58,788 bases of DNA from Paratrimastix pyriformis (Eukaryota; Preaxostyla; Paratrimastigidae): positions 105,001-163,788 of the forward strand of contig JAPMOS010000087.1 of assembly GCA_027972325.1 (NCBI GenBank). Direction: 5' to 3'. The stretch's first letter is position 1. Every line of letters begins with the position of its first letter. The position numbers and the translations under genes were made by a program. The notes below the pieces were generated by a model, which did no database searches, was not told the origin of the DNA, and saw nothing but the letters and a program-made list of their open reading frames with translations. Shown piece by piece: positions 11,510-20,981 of this stretch.

Positions 11510-13854
11510 GTTGCCAGTCAGCCAGCCGCCCGCCAGCTCTGGGAGCGCCTGCCCATTGATCTTCTGCGAGTCATCGTGGAGGCCTCCCCGCGCCCATACC
11601 GCTGCTACATCCAGCTGCTGAGCCTGTCGCACAGCATCCGCGTGGCCATCCAGAGGACCCTCCGCGAGCTGTCCTTTGTCGCGACCGACCCGGCCCTGTC
11701 CGATCTGATCAGGCCCACCCCCGAGGCCCTGGCTGCCCTGATCGGCCCCTGCAAGTCCCTCCGCACACTCAGCCTGCCCATTCCCGAGGGCTGGGGTGAC
11801 CTGGACGAGGCCGCACGGGGCCGCTGGCTCGATGCGATGTTTGCCGGACACAGCCAGCTGGCCACCCTCACCTTGCTGACCAAAATCGAACCCGTCCTCA
11901 AACTGCGAGCGTTCGACGAACCAGAGGTGGTCCGCGTCCTGGGCCACCTGCCCGGGCTGATTGATCTCACCCTCCGCCCGGGGTATACGCTGAGCACCAG
12001 CCTGCTGACCGCCCTGGCCCGCTCCTGCCCCGGCCTTCAGACACTGCAGTGCTGCGTCCCGTACGGTTGTCATGACCCGGACTGGACTGCCCTGGCGCCA
12101 CTCGCGGGCACCCTGAAGCAGCTCGACATCGATTCCTATTCGAAAGTCGAGAACCTGGCCGCCCTGCTCAGCGGCCTGACGGCCGTGACCAGTCTGAGCC
12201 TCACTGCAGGCTGTCCGCCGCCGGCAACCTTCGAGCCCATCGCCTCGCACCTGTCCTACCTTGAGCTGCACGGGGTGTGTGACGAGGATCTGCCTGGCCC
12301 GTGGCTCTGCCGGCTCGCGGGGCTCACCCTGGGGCTGAGCGGAGACCCCGACGGGCCCTTCTCGGCCCGGCTGGCCCGGCTGTTGGCCGCCAACCAGGCC
12401 ACCCTGCGCAGTCTCCACCTGTCGCTGTCCCTGCCGGCCGCCGAGGCGCCAGCCCTGATGACCGCCCTGCGCGGGCTGCCCTGCCTGGCGGGTCTCCACT
12501 TGGGGGTCACGAGCGTGGGCTGTTCGCTCGCGGCCCTGGTGCCCCCTGATCTGGTCGATCGGCTGACGCGCCTCGAGGTCGACCTCAAAGACCCCACCGC
12601 ACCCGCCACGGACGATTATGACGATGACCATGGGTTCATCGATCACCCCAAGGCCACCACCACCCCGGCAGAGGCCGATCTGGTGCACATCGCCAGCGCG
12701 CGCCTCCAGTGGCTGAGCCTTGAGGTCAAGCTGGGCCCTGGCTGTGGGCTGGCCTTGGCGCTGGCCTGCCCGGCCCTGGTGCGGCTCACCCTGGGCGGCA
12801 TGCCACCCAGCTGTCTGCTTTCGCTGGGCTGCCCACGGCTGCGCCAACTCCGCATGCCCGCCCTCCGGCTGGCCGGGTACGGGGACGGTGACGGACCAGC
12901 AGCGGCATCGGTCCCCATGCCTGACCTGGAGCATGTTGAGATCACCGATGGCACACTGGACGGACCCCGACTGGCTGCTGGCCGGGGACTGCCCGCGGCT
13001 CCGGGTGCTGTCGGGGGTCCGCCTGACTCGACCCGATCTGCTGGCCCGGCTGGGCGCCTGTGGGTCGCTGGTTCGCCTGGAGCGGTTGGATGTGACCAGG
13101 CTCCGGAGCCCGCTGGTGCTGCGGCTGCCGGGACAGGTCGAGCAACTGCGTATGGAGATCACGGCCTGGGACGAGGACCCCGAACGGGGGCCCCTGCGCG
13201 TGCCGCCCGTCGACCTGTGTGTGGAGGCCCCCGGGCTGCTGGTTTTCGACATGAACATCATGGCGGCCAGTCGCCCTCGGCAGAAAAAAGGAAAGGCATG
13301 AGACATTTTTCACCAACAACAAAGCGGAAATTGACCTCACTGGCGTCATCAGCACCTCGACCCGGGTGCGCCTGCACAACTGCCCGCAGCTCGTGTTCCT
13401 CACCCTCCAGGGGTGCGCCACCTCGACCAGCCTCCAGGTGGACGAGGACGCGGGGGTCCCCGTGATGCAGCCTCGCCACATCAGCCTCGAGGGATCTCTC
13501 GAGCCGGGCTGCCTGCTTGGCCTGCTGGCTCGGCACGGGTCCCGGCTCTCCGAACTGAGCCTTCGGGATGGGTTGTGGGGGCCCAGTAAAGTGTCGCGTG
13601 CCGTCTGGCTCCAGCTGACCCAGGCGCTGTCCAGACTGCCTCGGCTGACGAGCCTTGATATGCCCTATCACTCGTCCTACCTGTCGCTCGCCTGCCCCCG
13701 CCTGCGCCGGCTTGGCTTGCATGGGCTGTCTGAGCGAGCCAGGGTAGTGCTGGCCTGTCCGCAGCTGAGGCAGCTCGAGGGAGTCGATGCCCCGTGGAAC
13801 CTGGAGTTCGCCGTGCCCGCGCCATACCTGGACCACACCGGTGCACGATGGTAG
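11510..13854 (+). pseudogene. F-box-like/LRR protein (family copy 2), frame broken twice
   Basis: Starts after an acceptor at 11510 with LWERLPIDLLRVIVEASPRP, then LLSLSHSIRVAIQRTLREL and ALIGPCKSL, the family hallmarks. LRR-like sequence follows, closely parallel to the copy at 6733-8880. The frame shifts near 12950: MPDLEHVEITDG continues as WLLAGDCPRLRVLSG one frame over. It shifts again in an A-run near 13285. From there KAEIDLTGVIST runs to LEFAVPAPYLDHTGARW and TAG at 13854. Full homology on both sides of each shift suggests either a recent pseudogene or two base-level sequence errors. The A-run shift is the more likely error. It may include the zinc-finger-like exons upstream. Confidence 0.7.
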
Positions 13855-13890
13855 CGAAGGCGAGGGATTTTTCTTTATTTGATGGTTGTC

Positions 13891-13980
13891 CTCGCAAATA
13901 CAGAGAACATGCTGTGTCTTGGCGAAGGCGCAGGCGACTAGTTCGGGAGGAAAGATTACTCCATGCTTACACTCCGTGGC
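13891..13980 (-). mobile_element. LINE tail fragments, head to head
   Basis: A short sense piece (CCTCGCAAATACA) joined to an antisense piece (GAACATGCTGTGT, GCGCAGGCGACTAG, TTACACTCCG). It lies between the stop of the F-box/LRR copy 2 and a duplicate of its last coding segment. Confidence 0.7.
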
Positions 13981-14095
13981 CGCGAATGTCCCGTACGATG
14001 GCTGCATGTGCTCTTCACGACTCGAATTGGCTCGTGGAAAAACCCTCGCCCCCGCACCTGCCACACTACCAGTATGCACAAGTTGCCTGTGCAGT

Positions 14096-14155
14096 TGATT
14101 CGATGCCCCGTGGCACCTGGAGTTTGCCGTGCCATCGCCATACCTGGACCACCAC
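14096..14155 (+). repeat. Duplicate of the preceding gene's C-terminal coding end
   Basis: Resembles 13784-13842 (GATGCCCCGTGG, CCTGGAGTT, CCATACCTGGACCAC). The two copies flank the LINE fragments at 13891-13980. Confidence 0.85.
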
Positions 14156-14157
14156 GA

Positions 14158-14252
14158 TCCCTCCCCTCCTCCTCCCCCTCCCCTCCCCCCCCCCCCCCCC
14201 CCCCCCCCCCTCCCCTCCCCCCCCTCCCCCTCCCCTCCCTCCCTCCCCCTAA
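14158..14252. repeat. C/CT-rich low-complexity tract
   Basis: Runs of CCCCTCCC and a poly-C stretch. The remaining sequence to 14414 shows no gene. Confidence 0.9.
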
Positions 14253-14414
14253 ACCACTCTTATTGGAAGAAATCTCCAAACAAGAGGGTACAGTGGCTTC
14301 AAGCCCAAAGGGCAAAGAAGATACTGTGTACCTGAACAGCCAAAAAAGTAACACAAAGAACCGATGACCAGAACAAAGAAACAAAGTCCGAGTAAGAAAA
14401 ATCTCAAAGAACAA

Positions 14415-17400
14415 TCACATAACAAACCAGGGGGGAGAACGACCCATACCCCACCGGTTATAAGTGCGCCACACATAAATCCGACGACACCCGTACTTCA
14501 GCAACCAATTCCCCACCCCAGCCAAACGCGAGATCGGTGCAGGGGCGGGCTTCTGGGGCTTCGGCTTAGGAGCGGAAGCTTCCACTGCCTCACGGGCCTC
14601 GCGGGCCTCCCGAGCAGCGACTTCTCCTCGCGTCATAGCAAAGAAAGCAGCCTTCCTCATTCTTTGCACCTCCTTCTTCTCTGCTTTGGACATGGCTGGA
14701 GGGGGCGGTGCCTTGAGGCTGGGTGGAGACGACTTGGGGCTCGAAAGCGGCACAGAGGCCGCTTTCTCCTCCACAGGCGGTGGTTGTGGTGCTTTGCGAC
14801 TCGGAATTACATTGCTCATCTTTCTCTTCACTCCCAGCGCTGAAGCAGGAAGCAGAGCCGATTGAGGTGGAGGTGCGGGAGTGGACCCGCTGATGATGCA
14901 TTCCTCCTCAGACTCAGTGGCGTCCGGGTCACATTCAGACTCAGTGGCATCCGGGTCACACTCAGACTCAGTGGTGGAGTCTTCATGCGCCCCCGGACCA
15001 GGACCACCTCCAAGTTGACGTTCAGCTGATTGGGCAATGAGAACAGCAATCGCATTCACTAAAATGGCACCCTGTTCCAAAATAGCATCACGAGTAGCAC
15101 CATAACAACCATCTTGGGTCGTGCACAGGCCACGAGGCAAACGAGCAGTGAAGAATGATTCAATATACTCAGGTGTCGGACGAGCATGATTCAAAAGAGT
15201 GGCACCAATAACAAGAGCATGCCGCATCGAATTAGTAACGTCAAAGCCAATTTTGGCAAATTGCGGCGGACAGGGGTTTCTCACTGGCGGCCGGCCGGCC
15301 GCCGCCGGCCGCCGGGCGGGCGGGCCGAACTTTTTGATTGGCGGCCGGCGGGCGGGCCGAACTTTTGGGTTGGCGGCCGGCCGCCGGCCGAACCGCGGAA
15401 GGAGGAGATCGAGTGATTCCATCCTCAAGGGACACAGGGGGTGTCGTAATGATGTTTTTACACACGATTAATGCGAAAAAGTGCGAGGAAAGGAAATGTG
15501 CGTTGGTCGCACTGGTGACACGAGTTTGAAAACGCAACACCCCGCCGAATAGCCTGCATCCCCAGGTCTTGTCAGATCACGCAGGAACTGCTGTGCTCGT
15601 GTGCCCGTCGTTTCAAAAGCATGCGGCAACCTATCTGACGCCGTGAGAAAATCGCACTAGGAAAAAACACGCAACAAAACAACAATTTCTGAAGGTATGT
15701 GCTGTATCAAACATCTATGAGGATCTATGTCCAATTCAGCGGTCAACGAAAGGGAGAACGCAAAGATCGTTACGATTCATATCAGATTCGAAGTGGCAGG
15801 GTCCAGCAATTATTTATGAAAGTGATTATCGAAAACCAGTTCAATTGTGTTGAGCCTCCTTTCAATCAACCAAAACCAAAGAAATCAGAAAGATCCTTGG
15901 GTGGGGGAAGGTCCGTTCACTCTGCTGGATGAAGAAAACTGCAAAAACTCGCCGATTTTTGCGCCGAATGGTTTGCAGGGTGGGGAAGGTGCCGAACAGC
16001 AGCCAGACGAGCCGGCGCACCTTCCAGTCGGGGGCGGCCTGCTGGCGCCAGGCGGGCGCGGCCAGCTTCTGCTCGAGGCCGTCCAGGGTGACCCCCGAGG
16101 GGGATCGGCTGCGACGGGGGGCCCAGCCGCGGGCCTCCTCCTCGCACCGGAGGGCCTGGCAGAATCCCCGGGCCACCGCGAGCGTGAAGGGCCGGGTGGG
16201 GTACGGCAACGGGGCGTCCTTGGGGCCCGAGGGGCGGAAGGGCATCTCCGGCGGGCAGGCCAAGCCCTGGTGGATGGGGGGTGGTGGGCCGGCCTTGTCG
16301 GTGGGGGGCGGGGCCGCCGCGGCCTCGCCGGCCAGCCGGTCGGCCTGCAAGTTGCCCCACAGGTGGGGGCAGCCGGGGGCCACCGCGTCCACGTGGGAGG
16401 GCACGTGATGGCAGAGGAGGCGTGGCCACCGGGAGACCAGCTCGTCCCGGAGTCGGAGGACCTCCTGCTGCGACTGGGTCAGGCAGGTGGCGCGGCACAG
16501 GGCCCCGAGGGCGTACTCGCTGTCCGACAGCAGCAGCACGCACCGGTCTCGGCCGACCCGCTCCCGGCCGAGGAGGTCGATGGCCAGCCGGATGGCCTCG
16601 ATCTCGGCCTGGGCGTTGCTTGTGGGCCACTGGAGGGTGCGGCGCAACGACAGTGCGCGGCCGTCGGGGTGGATCAGGACCGCGGCGGCGCCCCCGCGGA
16701 GCTGGCCCTCCGGGTCGCACTCGAAGGACCCGTCGGTGTAGACCTGGATGGCATCGGCGGGCATGGCGCGGAGGACGTCGACCACTTTCATCAGGCGCAG
16801 CTCCTTGCGGCGGGCGGGCTCGGGGTCATTGCCCCCGGCGGCGGAGAACAGTCGGCCACCCCGGATCAGATGGCTGGTCAGCAGCCACCCGCCCTGGCCC
16901 CGCGCCAGAGTGAACGAGTGGCGTGTCTGCGCCTCGGCCAGCCACTGCCAGAGGCTGCGTGGGGGTGGGGGCGCCACGGGCCCCTTCTGGTGGGGGCGGC
17001 GGCGGGCGGGTTGCGGGGGTAGCGTGGGTCGGGCGGCGGCCGCCAGGGCCCGGGCTATGGCGTTGGGGCGCTCCCACTGGGCGATGAACTGGCCGTTGGG
17101 GGGCGGGGTGAGGAGCCGGGCGATCAGACAGAGGTGGGCTTGGCGCAGGGAGGCCTCGATCCTCGGGAGGCCCGGGCCTTGGCCGGTCAGGAAGAGGAAG
17201 TCGCGCGGGACACCCGGGAAGAAGCGCTTGTCGGTCCTCAGCGGGCGGCCCGTGAGCCATGCGGAGGCGTGCCGGGCCAGGTCGTCCTCAAGGGCGCGGC
17301 ACTGCTCCGTCGATGGACAAATCGCCGTCATGCCATAGAGTAGCGTCGGGAGGGCCCATTCCCTGACGCACTCGATTTTTGCCAGGGGCGGCAGGGCGCA

Positions 17401-18246
17401 GGCGTGGATGCGGGCCAGCCGATCGTTCCAGGAGGCCGTGATGCGCTGGAGGTGGTCGTCCCAGGAGCCGTCGAAGCGCACGGTGTATCCCAGGTAGGTG
17501 TAGGTGGTGGTGTCGCCCATGGCCGGGATGGGCTGACCTTGGAGCTGCAGGAGGTAGCCCGGCTGGGCGTGGCCCTTGTCGGCGGCCAGGATGGCGCATT
17601 TCTTCGCATTCAGGCGCAGCCGGGCCCAGGCCAGGAAGGCCTCCAGCCTGTTGCAGAGCACCCGCAGGGCCGCGTCGCTGGCGGCGGTCACCACGAGATC
17701 GTCGGCAAAGGCCTGGCAGCTGGCGGCGGTGGTGGGGTCCCCGGCCAGGCCGGCACCCAGCGGGCCCAGGGTCGGGTCGGGCAGCTCGAGCCAGCGGAGG
17801 AGCGGATCAAGGGCGAGGAGGAACACCACCGGGCTCAGTGCGTCGCCTTGTTTGACCCCCCTTTCAAGAGCGATTGGGGGGAGGGGCTCGTTGGGGCGGC
17901 CTCCGTCGCAGCAGTCCCGCCAGGTCATGGAGAGCCCCTGGTAGAGCCAGCCACCCTCGCCCGGTTTGGTCGATTCCCTATCAACTTTGACGGCGGCGGG
18001 CGGGCCGAAGTTTCGGGTTGGCGGCCGGCGGGCGGGCCGAAAATTTTAGTTGGCGGCCGGCGGGCGGGCCGAACTTTTTGGTTGGCGGCCGGCCGCCGGC
18101 CGCCAGGGCCGCCAATGAGAAACCCCTGGCGGAGGAGATCTTGCATTCTCGTAAGGATCCGCAAACAAATGTTCAATCATTTCCAAACATGATTCATTGG
18201 CCACAAACTGGCTTGAATCAATAATCGGAACATCCTTGGGAGGCAT
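14415..18246 (-). CDS. Unidentified protein, ORF split by a hAT-like element
   Basis: Two coding pieces, 18246-18129 and 15262-14415, surround the mobile element at 15271-18128. Counting one copy of the 8-base target duplication, the frame runs straight from ATG (18246) to the stop at 14415, about 321 codons. The first piece starts MPPKDVPIIDSS and has ESCLEMIEHLFADPYENARS; after the junction come FAKIGFDVTNSMRHAL, LPRGLCTTQDGCYGATRDAI, an acidic triple repeat of TESECDPDA, and a Lys/Ala-rich stretch (AEKKEVQRMRKAAFFAM) before a basic end. I do not recognise the family. Being disrupted it is probably not expressed as a full protein. It could be a host gene or part of an older element. Confidence 0.5.
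15271..15405 (+). repeat. Left terminal and sub-terminal repeats of the hAT-like element
   Basis: 13-base terminal repeat, then GC-rich units separated by ACTTTTTGATT and ACTTTTGGGTT. Confidence 0.8.
15862..17928 (-). CDS. Reverse transcriptase-RNase H ORF inside the hAT-like element
   Basis: Open frame of 688 codons. It begins within the reverse transcriptase (LERGVKQGDALSPVVFLLAL), has the catalytic FADDLVV box, then a thumb-like region (YLGYTVRFDG...LYGM). A complete RNase H follows: YTDGS, AEIEAI, LLSDSEY, HHVPSHVD and LQADRLAG supply the acidic residues and the histidine. Homology to the LINE at 36028-39177 spans only 15967-17949. The RT N-terminus (with motif A), the zinc knuckle and the endonuclease-like end are missing, so it is not a standard 5'-truncated copy. 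The last 34 codons are unrelated chimeric sequence. The frame is intact, whereas the longer LINE copy is broken several times. Confidence 0.85.
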   Translation of the reverse strand: MTWRDCCDGGRPNEPLPPIALERGVKQGDALSPVVFLLALDPLLRWLELPDPTLGPLGAGLAGDPTTAASCQAFADDLVVTAASDAALRVLCNRLEAFLAWARLRLNAKKCAILAADKGHAQPGYLLQLQGQPIPAMGDTTTYTYLGYTVRFDGSWDDHLQRITASWNDRLARIHACALPPLAKIECVREWALPTLLYGMTAICPSTEQCRALEDDLARHASAWLTGRPLRTDKRFFPGVPRDFLFLTGQGPGLPRIEASLRQAHLCLIARLLTPPPNGQFIAQWERPNAIARALAAAARPTLPPQPARRRPHQKGPVAPPPPRSLWQWLAEAQTRHSFTLARGQGGWLLTSHLIRGGRLFSAAGGNDPEPARRKELRLMKVVDVLRAMPADAIQVYTDGSFECDPEGQLRGGAAAVLIHPDGRALSLRRTLQWPTSNAQAEIEAIRLAIDLLGRERVGRDRCVLLLSDSEYALGALCRATCLTQSQQEVLRLRDELVSRWPRLLCHHVPSHVDAVAPGCPHLWGNLQADRLAGEAAAAPPPTDKAGPPPPIHQGLACPPEMPFRPSGPKDAPLPYPTRPFTLAVARGFCQALRCEEEARGWAPRRSRSPSGVTLDGLEQKLAAPAWRQQAAPDWKVRRLVWLLFGTFPTLQTIRRKNRRVFAVFFIQQSERTFPHPRIFLISLVLVD
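17990..18128 (-). repeat. Right sub-terminal and terminal repeats of the hAT-like element
   Basis: Three GC-rich units separated by AAGTTTCGGGTT, AAATTTTAGTT and ACTTTTTGGTT, then the inverted 13-base terminus. Confidence 0.8.
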
Positions 18247-18294
18247 CAAATGCCAACCCAACGGAAGAAGATTGGAAAATTGAGAGTGGCTATA

Positions 18295-18345
18295 ACTGCG
18301 GGGGGTCCCCTCTCTCTCTCTCTCTCTCTCCCCCCTCCCCGCTCC
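18295..18345. repeat. (TC)n and C-rich tract
   Basis: TCTCTCTC run and CCCCCTCC. The region 18247-18526 shows no convincing gene. Confidence 0.85.
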
Positions 18346-18526
18346 AAAAAGAACCCGGTGGCAGGTTTCCTGGCGGTGTATTGGGTAGGAACATACAAAA
18401 ATCAACCCCATCAACCCCATCCCCATCCCCTCATCATCCCAACCTTTCAAATACCCACCAAAACAACATCACCACCAAATCGAGAACCAACATCATCCCC
18501 GCATCCAAATCGCCCTCATCATCACA

Positions 18527-20856
18527 TCACGCGCAGACACACCCACAGCAAGTCTGTTGTTGTTGTTTCGGCACCGGCGCCTCCTCGACGACGACGACCG
18601 CCTCGAGGCCTGCGGGCAGCAGCGGAAAGGCGACCCCGCCAGGCAGGGCCAGTCGACCCAGGGCCAGGTCGACCTCCTCCAGGACAGGCCCACACTGCGG
18701 GGGAATAACCACAAGCCCACCCTCGTTCGTTGGCTGCCCTGCCCGCACCGCCAGCGAGCGGAGGCGAGGCAGGGCCCCGAACCGCAGGTCGCCCACCGGA
18801 ATTTGAATCCGTTCCCCACCGCTGGCCCCCGCCAGGTCGACCTCAAGCCGCTCCAACCGGGGTGTCAGCCCGCCCAGCAGGGCGCAGGCGGCCCCGGAGG
18901 CAGGAACGGTCAGGCACAGGGAGCGCAGGCCGGCGCCCACGGGTCCTCGCAGCAGCCCGTGCAGGTGGCCGGGTGCCATGGCTTCATCACAGTTCACCCG
19001 GAGCCAGCGAAGCGGGGGCCGTGACGCGCCGCCCCAGTTGACGCTGAGCCGGCCGGCAGGATTCGGGGTGGTCTTGCCGGGTTGGGTGTCCCAGTACCCC
19101 GGGCGCACACGAAGGTCCAGTCCACGCAAGCGGGGGCACTTTAGATGCACTCGGACTCGGCTCGAGCTCATGTTGATGAGCAGGTGGCGCAATTGGGGCC
19201 CGACCACGCCAATCCGTGGGGAGACGTCATCCCGGAGTGCAAACAGCTCAAGCACGTGCAGGTCGGGACCACACGTGATCACCTGCTTGCGGCCCGCGCC
19301 CCAGCCACGCACGACACACACCTGGGCAAGCGAGACGAGCCCCGGCCGGTCGGCGGGCAGGTCGGCGACCGTGAGCACCGAGACGGCCGACAGATGGCGA
19401 AGCCCAGGCAGCGTCAGCACGGCCGGAAGCCAGCGAGAGGCCTTATGGCAGAGCGCAAGGCCAGCCGGGTCGCCGGCGACCGTTTCCAGCCCCGCCGGCG
19501 GGCCGGAACCCACAAAGCGCAACTGGGCCGCCGCGGGCAGGCCCTCAAGCCTCTTCAGGGCCGGACAGTCCAGCTCGACAGTGGTGACGAAACCGGGAAA
19601 GGCAGGCAGGCGGAGATCGGTCAACCGGGGGCCGGCCAGAGTCAGCTCCCACTGCGCGGGCTCCCGTCGGATCCTGAAATGGTCGAAGCAGGCCCCCAAG
19701 ATCGGGGTGGGCTCCTCCAGGACCACGCGCCACTCGAACCGGCGCAGGCGCGGGGCCATGATCTGGGTGCGGGGCTGCAGGGCGCGCACGGCCAAGTGAA
19801 GTTCCTCGAGACGGTCCCAGAAGGGGCCCGGCAGATCCTCGACATGGTCCAGTTGGCAGCCCAGCACGCGCAGGTTGGGGGCCGCCAGCAAGGCCGCCCA
19901 CATTGAGTCGGGCTTCACATCATCATCGAACATCTCATCATAGCCAGTGTCCACGCCGGGGACGGGACACAGCGGGGCCGAGAAGGTCGTCAGCATATCG
20001 AGCGGCGTGCCCATGAAACAGGTCAGCGGCAGATGGGCCAGGTCACGCTCCACCCGGGTGGCCACGCGCTGCTGAAGGAAATTCTGTTCGAACACGGGCA
20101 CTTCGGGCGGGTCCACGCGCAGGACTGCAAACCGTGGGGCCTTGGCGAGCAGGAGACCCAGACGCTCCCCGGCAGACACATTCTGCAGCACCAGCTCGGC
20201 CAGGGACCCCACGAGGGGGGCAAGGTGCCGGTCCCACGGAAACGCGGGCGTGAAGCGGACGGTACCCCGGTTCGCACCCACCACGCGCAGCCGGCGCAGA
20301 TGGGGGCAGTGCTGACCGACCAGGCCCAGCATGGCATTGCCCGTGTGGTCCTCGAGGGGCACCGTGAGGGCGAGCGCCTCAAGGCGTGGGCCAACGCACT
20401 CGAGCACCAGCCGGACGAGGGCCTCGGGATGCGGCTGGCGCCCGGTCAGGTCGACGTCCCCCAGCATGGTCATGCCCCCAAAGGTGGCTCCAACCCACTG
20501 GGCGATATCCGCATCCCGCCGTGGAAATTGGGTGATGTTGATCGGCCCCTCCAGAAGGGTCAGGCGGTGGCAGGGGCCCACGAGGGCCGCAAAGGCATCC
20601 GCAGGGACGAAGTGGCGGTGGGCGTCCTCCACTGGTTCGAAGGTGTCCTCGAAGCGTTGTGGGGCCACCCCCAAATGCTGCAGGGTCCCACGGAGAATCG
20701 ACCGAGTGGAATGGTCGGTGGCAAGAAGCTGGCAATAGGTGGCCAGAGGAAACCACGAGAGATCGATCACCGCATGGATGAGATCGAGAGGAAGCCTAAA
20801 AAAATGGTGGACGTGGGAAACCAAGTTGAATCCGCTCTCACTGACTTTGAAAACAT
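18527..20856 (-). CDS. F-box-like/leucine-rich repeat protein (family copy 3)
   Basis: Two exons: 20856-20846 (ATGTTTTCAAA only) and 20795-18527, with a 50-base intron (GTCAGT...TTTTTTTAG). The product is about 759 residues. The start MFSKLPLDLIHAVIDLSWFP gives the F-box-like LP..L....V..S pattern of its paralogues; it continues with CQLLATDHSTRSILRGT and ALVGPCHRL, then irregular LRRs (CPHLRRLRVVG, CPALKRLEG, CPRLRGLDL) and a Gln/Cys tail. An alternative start further upstream would overlap the divergent dehydrogenase gene; the 11-base first exon avoids this and uses the local donor consensus, so I prefer it. A substrate-adaptor role is an inference. Confidence 0.82.
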
Positions 20857-20981
20857 CGAAGGATCGAAGGAGTACTGCCCCAGTAACAATGAAGCGGCAC
20901 GAAAGCTGTCCCGCACGAGAAAAAAAACAGCTGGCTGACCCCCGGCCGTCCTTGCTGAATTCGTCCGCGAAGAACCAAAAA
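20857..20981. promoter_or_regulatory. Divergent promoter region (125 bp)
   Basis: Lies between the start codons of the F-box/LRR gene (-) and UDP-glucose dehydrogenase (+). It must hold both promoters. No TATA box or other clear motif is seen. Confidence 0.5.

Larger units (their letters stand above)
15271..18128. mobile_element. hAT-like terminal-inverted-repeat element carrying a captured LINE segment
   Basis: The left end is CAGGGGTTTCTCA (15271-15283) and the right end its exact reverse complement (18116-18128), both continuing into TGGCGGCC. The flanks are 8-base direct repeats, GCGGCGGA (15263-15270) and GCGGAGGA (18129-18136), one mismatch apart. A CAGGG terminus with an 8-bp duplication is typical of hAT transposons. 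Inside each end lie GC-rich sub-terminal units of about 32 bases (GGCGGCCGGCGGGCGGGCCG then T-rich), as direct repeats. No transposase is visible. The interior is a unique AT-richer stretch (15410-15930) and an open RT-RNase H frame on the minus strand. It is probably non-autonomous. Confidence 0.78.

Noticed and set aside
14415-15262. Reading this ORF as a gag-like or recombinase protein of a known element
   Set aside because: No diagnostic motif is visible; only composition and an acidic repeat, so no family is claimed.
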